A stretch of DNA of 64,000 bases from JBFXIE01 sp050176255 (GTDB lineage Bacteria; Pseudomonadota; Gammaproteobacteria; Burkholderiales; Burkholderiaceae_C). Positions 10,663-17,613 of this stretch are shown here, one piece after another. Each line of letters opens with the position of its first letter. Position 1 is the first letter of the stretch. The position numbers were made by a program, and so were the translations under genes. The stretch is from the NCBI RefSeq assembly GCF_050176255.1, contig NZ_JBFXIE010000003.1. One strand, given 5' to 3'. The notes beneath the pieces were generated by a model. That model did no database searches, was not told where the DNA came from, and worked only from the letters and a program-made list of their open reading frames with translations.

Positions 10663-11376
10663 TTACTTGCCGGCGGCTGCGGCCAGTCGTTTTTCGACGT
10701 CCTGTGCGGGGATGGCCCCGGGCACGCGCGAGCCGTCGGCAAAGATCAGCGTGGGCGTGCCGGTGATCTTGTGCTTGCGCCCGAATGCCAGGTTGCGCTG
10801 CAGCGCGGCCGTGTCGCAGCTGGCGGCGGCGGGCGTCTTGTCGCGCAGCATCAGATCGTCCCAGGCGGCGACGCGGTCTTTGGCGCACCAGATGTTGCGC
10901 GACTTCTCGACCGAGTCGGGGCTGAGGATGGGGTAGAGAAACAGGTACACCGTCACGTTGTCCACGTTCTGCATGTCCTTCTCAAAGCGCTTGCAGTAGC
11001 CGCAGTTGGGATCCTCGAACACCGCCAGCTTGCGCTCACCCTTGCCGCGCACCAGGGTGAAGGCGTCTTGCAGTGGCAGCGCCTTGAAGTCCACCTCCGT
11101 CAGCTTGTTGATGCGGTCTTCGGTCAGGTTGCGCCGCGCCTTGGTGTCGATCAGCTCGCCCTGGATGAGGTAGTTGCCCTGGGCGTCGGTGTAGAACAAA
11201 TCCGTGCCGATGCGCACTTCGTACAGCCCCTTCATGGGCGTTGCGCGCACTTCGTCGATCTGCTGCAGCTGCGGGATGCGTTCGGCCAGCGCCTTGCGGA
11301 TCGCGGCGTCCTGTGCCGAAGCGTTCAGGCCCAGGCACAGGGCGGTGGCGGCCAGCAAGGTGGGAAGAATTTTCAT
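10663..11376 (-). CDS. dsbC: Periplasmic disulfide isomerase DsbC
   Basis: A 237-residue periplasmic thiol-disulfide isomerase and reductase that shuffles incorrect disulfides and is kept reduced by DsbD. It has a signal peptide (MKILPTLLAATALCLGLNASAQ), an N-terminal dimerisation domain and a thioredoxin-fold domain with active site CGYC in FEDPNCGYCKRFEKD. A second cysteine pair (IWCAKDR...ASCDTAAL) and the cis-Pro loop TGTPTLIF follow. The length is normal. The gene lies 51 bp downstream of a FAD monooxygenase gene and could share its transcript. Confidence 0.95.
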   Translation of the reverse strand: MKILPTLLAATALCLGLNASAQDAAIRKALAERIPQLQQIDEVRATPMKGLYEVRIGTDLFYTDAQGNYLIQGELIDTKARRNLTEDRINKLTEVDFKALPLQDAFTLVRGKGERKLAVFEDPNCGYCKRFEKDMQNVDNVTVYLFLYPILSPDSVEKSRNIWCAKDRVAAWDDLMLRDKTPAAASCDTAALQRNLAFGRKHKITGTPTLIFADGSRVPGAIPAQDVEKRLAAAAGK

Positions 11377-11427
11377 TGCGTCGGTTCCGTTTCTGTTCAG
11401 TAAAGGAGGAGTGATGAGGGCGGGTTG

Positions 11428-12573
11428 TCAATCGGCGCCCATGGCCTGGCGGGCCACCCAGGCCTTGATCGGGCCGCTGCGCTCAAAGCCCTTCATGCCC
11501 CAGTTGCGCAGGGTCTGCAGGGCGCCTTCGCGCCGGGTGAAGAGTTGCTGCAGCCCGTCCATCGCCAGGCCCATGGGCAACAGTGCGGCCTTGCGTTCGC
11601 GCTCGTAGCTGCGCAGCAGCCGCAGGTCGTCCACACCGCGCCAGGCGGCGCGCCCGTGCAGCACACGCGCCAGCGCCCGCGCGTCGCCCAGGCCCAGGTT
11701 CAGGCCCTGGCCTGCCAGCGGGTGCACGTTGTGCGCTGCGTCGCCGGCCAGCGCCCAGCTGCGGCGCGCGTCCAGGCTGGACTGCGGCGTTGCAGGCATG
11801 CTGCCGCACCAGTGGCGCGCCAGGGCCTGCTGCAGCGGCCAGCTGGCGCGCGGGCCGGCCAGGTGCAACGCGCCCAGCGCATCGCGGCTGGCTTCGCGCA
11901 GGCGCTGGGTGAAGGTGTTCTCGTCGGCCTGCAGCCACTGCGCGGCGTGCTCTTGCGCCACGGACCAAACCACGGCAACGGTGTGGCCTTGCGCTCCATC
12001 CATAGGCAAAAACGCCAGGATGCTGCCGTCGGGCGCAAACCACTGGCGCGCCACTTGATCGTGGGGCCGCTCGCACTCGAGGCGCGTGGCGATGGCGTGC
12101 TGGGAATAGGGGGTGATGTCAAAGTGCACGCCGAATTCGTCGCGTGTGCGGCTGGCGCGGCCTTCGCACACCACCGTGAGCGCCGCAGCGACGGGTTCGG
12201 CGACCGACTCCACCAGCGGCTGAAAGCGCACGGCGTCTGCCAGGCGCGCCTCCAGCGCCGGCACGTCCACAATCCAGGCCAGCGCATCGCGGCCATGCTG
12301 CGCCGCGTCGAAGCACACCATGCCGCCTCGGTCGGCGTGCACCTGCATCTGCAGCACGCCCGTGGCGTGTTGCGCATCGGGCCAGCCGCGCACGGACTCC
12401 AGCAGCGCACGCGAGGCTGCGTTGAGGGCGTAGGCGCGCACATCATCCGGTGCGGGTGCGCCCGCAGGCGGGCCGACCAGCGCCACGCGCAGCCGATCGC
12501 GCGCCAGCAAAAGTGCCAAGGTGCGGCCCACCACGCCCGCGCCGCGAATACATACGTCAAATGTGTGCGCCAT
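11428..12573 (-). CDS. UbiH/UbiF-family FAD-dependent monooxygenase
   Basis: A 381-residue flavoprotein monooxygenase related to the ubiquinone hydroxylases. The N-terminal Rossmann motif is slightly divergent (VCIRGAGVVGRTLALLLA). The second FAD motif, DG/GD box ALAGDAAHNVHPLAGQGLNLGLGDA, is canonical. The family hydroxylates the ubiquinone ring in aerobic ubiquinone synthesis. Which carbon this copy modifies cannot be told from sequence alone. The ATG at 12573 gives MAHTFDVCIRG. It diverges from ychF, with about 147 bp between the starts for both promoters. dsbC follows in the same direction. Confidence 0.85.
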   Translation of the reverse strand: MAHTFDVCIRGAGVVGRTLALLLARDRLRVALVGPPAGAPAPDDVRAYALNAASRALLESVRGWPDAQHATGVLQMQVHADRGGMVCFDAAQHGRDALAWIVDVPALEARLADAVRFQPLVESVAEPVAAALTVVCEGRASRTRDEFGVHFDITPYSQHAIATRLECERPHDQVARQWFAPDGSILAFLPMDGAQGHTVAVVWSVAQEHAAQWLQADENTFTQRLREASRDALGALHLAGPRASWPLQQALARHWCGSMPATPQSSLDARRSWALAGDAAHNVHPLAGQGLNLGLGDARALARVLHGRAAWRGVDDLRLLRSYERERKAALLPMGLAMDGLQQLFTRREGALQTLRNWGMKGFERSGPIKAWVARQAMGAD

Positions 12574-12720
12574 GCGCGCGATTGTAGGAGTCGCGTCCAG
12601 CCGCGTCGGCGGTGCTGGTATGGGTGCGCACCGACGGCCTTGCCCCGGCGGGCACTGCCGGCAATGGCGCGGGCATCTAAAATGCCCCGTTTTTCGTCCG
12701 AACTCTAGGAAAGCCCTGCC

Positions 12721-13815
12721 ATGAGCCTGAAATGCGGCATCGTGGGCCTGCCCAACGTGGGCAAGTCCACTCTCTTCAACGCGCTGACCAAGGCCGGCAT
12801 CGCCGCCGAGAACTATCCGTTTTGCACCATTGAGCCCAATACCGGCGTGGTCGAAGTGCCCGACCCGCGCCTGCAGCAGCTGGCCGAGATCATCTCGCCC
12901 GAGCGCATCGTGCCGGCCATCGTCGAGTTTGTGGACATTGCCGGCCTGGTGGCTGGCGCCAGCAAGGGCGAGGGCCTGGGCAACCAGTTTCTGGCCCACA
13001 TTCGCGAGACCGACGCCATCGTCAACGTGGTGCGCTGCTTTGAAGACCCCAACGTGATTCACGTCGCAGGCCGCGTGGACCCGATCTCGGACATCGAGGT
13101 CATCCAGACCGAGCTGTGCCTGGCTGACCTGGCCACCGTTGAAAAGGCGCTGAACCGCTACAGCAAGGCCGCCAAGAGCGGCAACGACAAGGAAGCCGCC
13201 AAGCTGGTGCAGCTGCTCACGCCCATCCAGGCTGCGCTGGACCAGGGCAAGCCCGCGCGCACCGTGCCCGTGAGCAAGGAAGACGCGCCGCTGCTCAAGC
13301 AGTTCTGCCTGATCACCGCCAAGCCCGCCATGTTTGTGGGCAACGTGGCCGAAGACGGCTTTGAGAACAACCCGCTGCTCGACCGCCTGAAGGAATACGC
13401 CGCTGCCCAGAACGCACCCGTGGTGGCCATCTGCGCCAAGATCGAAGCCGAAATGGCCGAGATGAGCGACGAAGACCGCGATATGTTCCTGCAGGAGATG
13501 GGCCAGGACGAGCCCGGCCTGAACCGCCTGATCCGCGCCGGCTTCAAGCTGCTGGGTCTGCAGACCTACTTCACGGCGGGCGTCAAGGAAGTGCGTGCCT
13601 GGACCATCCACGTGGGTGATACCGCGCCGCAGGCGGCGGGCGTGATCCACGGCGACTTTGAGCGCGGCTTCATCCGTGCGCAGACCATCGCGTTTGACGA
13701 CTTCATCGCCCACAAAGGCGAGCAGGGCGCCAAAGACGCCGGCAAGATGCGCGCCGAAGGCAAGGAATACGTCGTCAAGGATGGCGACGTGATGAACTTT
13801 TTGTTCAACGTCTGA
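12721..13815 (+). CDS. ychF: Ribosome-associated ATPase YchF; 3' end is the island attachment site
   Basis: A 364-residue OBG-family P-loop NTPase that prefers ATP, binds ribosomes and is linked to oxidative-stress regulation. It has Walker A GLPNVGKST, the DIAGLVAGASKGEGLGNQFL switch region and a C-terminal TGS domain ending NFLFNV. AGGAAAG precedes the ATG. The last 20 bp (13796-13815) recur at 41977-41996 with two synonymous changes, so the genomic island entered at this 3' end and preserved the reading frame. A strong hairpin terminator at 13879-13900 now follows, inside the island. Confidence 0.97.
   Translation: MSLKCGIVGLPNVGKSTLFNALTKAGIAAENYPFCTIEPNTGVVEVPDPRLQQLAEIISPERIVPAIVEFVDIAGLVAGASKGEGLGNQFLAHIRETDAIVNVVRCFEDPNVIHVAGRVDPISDIEVIQTELCLADLATVEKALNRYSKAAKSGNDKEAAKLVQLLTPIQAALDQGKPARTVPVSKEDAPLLKQFCLITAKPAMFVGNVAEDGFENNPLLDRLKEYAAAQNAPVVAICAKIEAEMAEMSDEDRDMFLQEMGQDEPGLNRLIRAGFKLLGLQTYFTAGVKEVRAWTIHVGDTAPQAAGVIHGDFERGFIRAQTIAFDDFIAHKGEQGAKDAGKMRAEGKEYVVKDGDVMNFLFNV
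13796..13815 (+). other. attL candidate of the ychF island
   Basis: The left copy of the 20-bp direct repeat ACTTYTTGTTYAACGTCTGA overlaps the last codons and stop of ychF. The right copy is at 41977-41996. The two differences both fall in third positions of Phe codons. Site-specific recombinases commonly target gene 3' ends in this way. Confidence 0.8.
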
Positions 13816-13878
13816 GCCAATCAAGCTCTTTCTAGAGGTTTCACAAGATTGCATTGAGGCCCAGAAACAGCGCAAGAG

Positions 13879-13900
13879 CCCCGGATTTTCCGGGGTTTTT
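13879..13900 (+). terminator. Rho-independent terminator downstream of ychF
   Basis: The arms CCCCGGA (13879-13885) and TCCGGGG (13889-13895) are followed by five T. A longer inverted pair AGAGGTTTC (about 13834) and GAAACCTCT (about 13909) encloses it. It lies inside the island boundary, so ychF termination is island-supplied. Confidence 0.85.
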
Positions 13901-13957
13901 CATTTCAAGAAACCTCTTGCAATGACCTGAGCTTGCCAGCGTAAAGTGCCTACGGTG

Positions 13958-13998
13958 GTGTATATGGCAGATAGACTGATACCTTGAAGGTGTATATG
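13958..13998. promoter_or_regulatory. Two GTGTATATG direct repeats, possible recombinase arm sites
   Basis: The 9-mer GTGTATATG occurs at 13958-13966 and 13990-13998, start to start 32 bp, just upstream of the integrase gene. A third copy in the same orientation is at 41905-41913, near the other island end. Copies at both ends suggest integrase or AlpA binding sites. Confidence 0.45.
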
Positions 13999-14030
13999 AT
14001 CATGATGTCACCCACTGATCCCGTGCTGCC

Positions 14031-15218
14031 GTGCTCACTGATGCCCACTGCCGTGCTGCCAAACCGAAGGAGCAGCTTTACCGCCTGAACGACTTTCGCG
14101 GTCTCTACCTCGAAGTCAAACCCAATGGCGTCAAGGCTTGGCGCTACCGCTTCAAACTTGCGGGCAAGGGGTCATGGTTCGCGCTCGGCGACTACCCCAG
14201 CGTCAGCCTCGCAGATGCCAGGGATAAGTGCGAAGAGGCACGGAAGCTGGTCAAGCAGGGCATCAACCCCGTTCAGAACAGACAGGTCGAACGGATCAAG
14301 CGAGAACAGGACTCTGCCAACACGTTCGAGGCCGTGGCCAAAGAATGGCTGGCCTTGAAGGACTGGGAGGAAGTCACCAAACGCCGCAGGCTGGACATGC
14401 TGCAACGGGTGGTCTTTCCCTCTATCGGCAAGATGCCCGTGCGGCAAATCACGCCTGCACACGTCCTAGACATCCTCAGCAAGACGGCGAAGCGCGGCGC
14501 GCCGACCGTGGCTGCCGAAGCCAAGCGCACCATGTCCGGCATTTTCGAGCTGGCGGTTGCCACCTTGCGGGCAGATAACGATCCCGTCTGGCCCGTCCGC
14601 AAGGCGTTACCCGCCAACAAGACGCAACACAAGACAGCACTGACCACGGCGCAGATCGGGAAGTTGCTCACGGACTTCGACAACCACCGTTGCGGCTATC
14701 AGGTGAATTTCTGCATCCAATTGATGTGGTGGACGCTCGCTCGCCCAGGCGAGGCTGCGGAGGCAGAATGGGCCGAGTTCGATCTCGATAAGGCGCTATG
14801 GTCCATCCCCGCTCGCCGCATGAAGGCTCGACGCGAACACCTGGTGCCGTTGCCACGACAAGCCGTAGAAATGCTGCGTCGATTGCACGCTATCAGCGGC
14901 GACCGGATGCATCTTTTCCCTGGCCGGGATGACCGCAACAAACCGATGTCTGCGCATTCGATCCGGCAGGCGCTCAAAGCGCTTGGCTGGAGCGGCACCT
15001 ACAGCCCGCACGGCACGAGAACGACGGGCAGCACCCGCCTGAATGAAATGGGCTACCGTCCCGACGCCATTGAAGCCCAGCTTGCACACGCCGAGCCGAA
15101 TTCTGTGCGCCGGACGTACAACCATGCCACCTATCTCGACGAGAGGCGCGAGATGATGCAGGCATGGGCGGACAAGCTCGAACTCTGGAAGCTGGAGGTG
15201 CTCAATGGCAAGAACTAA
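14031..15218 (+). CDS. P4-type tyrosine recombinase (island integrase)
   Basis: A 395-residue site-specific tyrosine recombinase with an N-terminal DUF4102-type arm-binding domain (LTDAHCRAAKPKEQLYRLND) and a core-binding domain. In the catalytic domain the first Arg is in WWTLARPGEAAEAEW, the HxxR box is SPHGTRTTGST, the second His is in LAHAEPN and the nucleophile Tyr is in VRRTYNHATYLDERREMM. The catalytic set appears intact. The start is GTG at 14031, and no in-frame ATG lies nearby upstream. Located about 215 bp inside the ychF junction, it should integrate and excise the 28-kb island, with the AlpA-like protein at the opposite end as directionality factor. Confidence 0.93.
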   Translation: MLTDAHCRAAKPKEQLYRLNDFRGLYLEVKPNGVKAWRYRFKLAGKGSWFALGDYPSVSLADARDKCEEARKLVKQGINPVQNRQVERIKREQDSANTFEAVAKEWLALKDWEEVTKRRRLDMLQRVVFPSIGKMPVRQITPAHVLDILSKTAKRGAPTVAAEAKRTMSGIFELAVATLRADNDPVWPVRKALPANKTQHKTALTTAQIGKLLTDFDNHRCGYQVNFCIQLMWWTLARPGEAAEAEWAEFDLDKALWSIPARRMKARREHLVPLPRQAVEMLRRLHAISGDRMHLFPGRDDRNKPMSAHSIRQALKALGWSGTYSPHGTRTTGSTRLNEMGYRPDAIEAQLAHAEPNSVRRTYNHATYLDERREMMQAWADKLELWKLEVLNGKN

Positions 15219-15933
15219 GGGTCAGCAAGCCACCAACCAGAGGGGGCGGCGACAGCTCCGCTTCAGCCTGCTGAAGGAAATCTTGCGCTGCGAGTCAGTG
15301 CGCACCCTGTCCAGCGATCACAAAAAGCTGCTTTTCCGGCTTCTGTCGAACGGCTGGAGCATCACCGATACGCCGCCCGATACTTCGCGCATCCGAGCGC
15401 TTGAAAAGGTAGCGTCCGACGCTCGTCGGCTACGCGGCGCACTCAACAGTCTTGAGGCAAAGGACGCCGCCAGCCTGGACAGCAACTACCGGCAAACCAT
15501 TCCGCTCTCTACGCGACTGCTCGCACTGGAAGAGTTGGAGCATGATGCCGCCGCGCTGGCTAAGGTTATCAAGGGAGAGCAGGCAGACATCACCCGATTG
15601 CGGCAAAAGCGGACAGCGGCGCAGTTGGTGAAAACGCTTTGCATGTTTGGAATCCCATGCGGCACCCGCAACGATCATGATGTAGACGCTCGCAACGTGA
15701 CAACCGCGATGCGCTGCGTGATGTTCTCCATGCTGGAAGCAGGTTCGAAGAAGCTGAGCTGGAGCACTACCGCGTCCATCATCAAGCTGGGTATCCGGGT
15801 CCAGACAGACCCAAGCGAGAACAGAATGCTGCCACTTGAAGGACTCCAGGCAGTTACGCAGGCGGGTGAGGATGCACTTCGCCTGTTCATGCTTGAGGAA
15901 CCGCTATGGAACGGCATCAGGCTGGAGACATGA
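15205..15933 (+). CDS. Unknown protein overlapping integrase gene
   Basis: A 242-residue protein of unknown function that starts 14 bp inside the integrase gene, suggesting coupled translation. The N-terminus is strongly basic (MARTKGQQATNQRGRRQLRF). The middle is helical, with Leu/Glu/Ala-rich stretches that could form coiled coil (LALEELEHDAAALAKVIKGEQADITRLRQKR). I see no enzymatic motif, signal peptide or membrane segment. The basic N-terminus and position next to int are compatible with a DNA-binding or recombination accessory role, but that is conjecture. Base composition is lower in GC than the flanking chromosome. Confidence 0.6.
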   Translation: MARTKGQQATNQRGRRQLRFSLLKEILRCESVRTLSSDHKKLLFRLLSNGWSITDTPPDTSRIRALEKVASDARRLRGALNSLEAKDAASLDSNYRQTIPLSTRLLALEELEHDAAALAKVIKGEQADITRLRQKRTAAQLVKTLCMFGIPCGTRNDHDVDARNVTTAMRCVMFSMLEAGSKKLSWSTTASIIKLGIRVQTDPSENRMLPLEGLQAVTQAGEDALRLFMLEEPLWNGIRLET

Positions 15934-16004
15934 GGCAGAGCTTTCCACGGCATCGTATTGGCCTTATCATCTTGGAAATTAGCGGATAAGGAAAAGCGGT
16001 CTTC

Positions 16005-16583
16005 ATGCAAATACGGGTGCAGACCTACAAAGGCAAAGATGGGCGGATTAGGCAGGGCAAGACCGTCTCCCTGCTGCGGTATGCCTATGATCCTGAGAAA
16101 CGGCGCTCAAAGCAGGTCGTCATTGGTACGCTGGATCGTTGGGCAACAGAGTTACCGCCAGAACTCGATAGCCTGCTCACTGATGCCGAGCATCACGAGT
16201 TCAGGGAGTGGATTGCTGAGCGGGATCAGCAGCGTCAGGAACTCGCGCAGCGCCATCATTTGCTGCATGCCGCAGAGCACATGGGATGGGCCGCAAAGGC
16301 GCTTCTGGCCGGGGCGGACCCAGTGCGGCCCGAGCGGATTTGGGAGGCGCTGGACGTGCTGGCAAAGGCGCTTGAGAAAGCAGGTTACCCAAGGCCAAGC
16401 AGAGGGCGTGGGCGTCCATCGAAAGACGAAACCCCAACCCCGGATGATCTGGTTGTAAGTCTTTACGATGATCCGATGCTGGCGGCAGAGATAGCAGATG
16501 CGCAAGAACGGGTGGCGGCGTTGCCAAACTTCATCCCGCTCCCCCCGGCAGCACGAAAGGGGAAAGGGTCAGATGGCCCGTGA
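16005..16583 (+). CDS. Unknown basic protein upstream of ietAS
   Basis: A 192-residue protein. The N-terminal part (MQIRVQTYKGKDGRIRQGKT) and the segment SKQVVIGTLDRW resemble the leading region of some transposase-like or DNA-associated proteins. A basic, Gly/Arg/Pro-rich stretch (RPSRGRGRPSKDE) and a helical C-terminus follow. No catalytic residues are recognisable. It precedes the AAA ATPase gene by 37 bp in the same direction, so it may belong to the same transcript, though it is not part of the known two-gene ietAS system. It could be a regulator or an unrelated island gene. Confidence 0.55.
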   Translation: MQIRVQTYKGKDGRIRQGKTVSLLRYAYDPEKRRSKQVVIGTLDRWATELPPELDSLLTDAEHHEFREWIAERDQQRQELAQRHHLLHAAEHMGWAAKALLAGADPVRPERIWEALDVLAKALEKAGYPRPSRGRGRPSKDETPTPDDLVVSLYDDPMLAAEIADAQERVAALPNFIPLPPAARKGKGSDGP

Positions 16584-16620
16584 TGCGTTAGGATTATGAG
16601 ATAAGAGTATTGGTGAAAAA

Positions 16621-17604
16621 ATGGCCACAGCCGAGCAAATTAAAGCACTTTTAAGAAGCCATGCTGATCGGGACGATCAGCGCTTCTACGCTACGGCTTT
16701 GCAGGTCGCAGCTCAAGAGGCTCGCCAAGGCCATCGTAAACTGGCCAGCGATATTAAGGAGATGGTTGAAAAATCCCAAGTTAATAGCAACTTGGGGCTC
16801 GCGCCGGTAAAACCAACGCCACTTGTTCAGCAACCCAAAGGCGACTTAAGGGGATTGCTTGAGCTTACGCACTCGACAGTAAGAATTGGCGAGCTGGTCC
16901 TCGGTGCCGAGGTTCTGGAGCGCCTCCATCGCGTATTGCTTGAGCAACGACAAAAAGATCGCCTTTCCCAATTTGGATTGCTCCCGCGACGCAAGCTCCT
17001 GTTCACCGGACCGCCAGGAACGGGAAAGACAATGTCTGCCTCTGTGCTTGCGACAGAGCTGAAACTACCGCTCTATACGATTGTTCTTGATAGTTTGATT
17101 ACTAGGTTCATGGGGGAAACCGCAGCAAAGTTGCGACTTGTTTTTGACCACATCAAGCAAACTCGGGCGGTCTATCTCTTCGACGAGTTCGACGCCATCG
17201 GCACCCAGCGCGGAGCGCAAAATGATGTAGGGGAAATTCGGCGCGTTTTGAACTCGTTCCTTCTTTTCGTGGAGCAGGACGACTCCGAAAGCATTATCGT
17301 CGCCGCGACCAACCATCCCGAGCTGCTAGACAAGGCGCTTTATCGCAGATTTGACGACATCATTCGGTTTGAGAAGCCGTGCGATGACCAAATTCAGAAG
17401 ATTATCGAGAACCGGCTGGCCATGTTCGAGACCCGATCTCTTGCTTGGAATGAGGTTACTGCGGCAGCTCACGGCCTGAGCGCTGCGGAAGTGACACGAG
17501 CCTGCGAAGATGCGGCGAAAGAGGCGGTTCTTCATCATGACAAGAAACTGTCTACCACGCTTGTATTGAAGGCGATTGAGCAACGTCAAGCTGGCAAAGA
17601 ATAA
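16621..17604 (+). CDS. ietA: AAA ATPase, IetA-like component of ietAS anti-phage system
   Basis: A 327-residue AAA+ ATPase with Walker A GPPGTGKT (130-137), Walker B VYLFDEFD (184-191), the sensor-1 element ATNHPE (from 229) and arginine-finger-like YRRFD (241-245). About 120 helical residues precede the ATPase core. It is followed, 9 bp from stop to start, by a subtilisin-like protease gene. This pair of an AAA ATPase plus S8 protease is the layout of the anti-phage system ietAS described in large-scale defence screens. In that system both genes are needed; the ATPase presumably senses or remodels and the protease is the effector. Assignment rests on domain order and neighbourhood, without a database search. 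Confidence 0.8.
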   Translation: MATAEQIKALLRSHADRDDQRFYATALQVAAQEARQGHRKLASDIKEMVEKSQVNSNLGLAPVKPTPLVQQPKGDLRGLLELTHSTVRIGELVLGAEVLERLHRVLLEQRQKDRLSQFGLLPRRKLLFTGPPGTGKTMSASVLATELKLPLYTIVLDSLITRFMGETAAKLRLVFDHIKQTRAVYLFDEFDAIGTQRGAQNDVGEIRRVLNSFLLFVEQDDSESIIVAATNHPELLDKALYRRFDDIIRFEKPCDDQIQKIIENRLAMFETRSLAWNEVTAAAHGLSAAEVTRACEDAAKEAVLHHDKKLSTTLVLKAIEQRQAGKE

Positions 17605-17613
17605 GGAGTGGTT

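Noticed and set aside
13893..13903. TTTTTCAT next to the island, resembling the Tn4371-family attachment site
   Set aside because: Gene content is not Tn4371-like, the octamer also occurs by chance near 31660, and no copy lies at the right end. The ychF 20-bp repeat explains both borders better.
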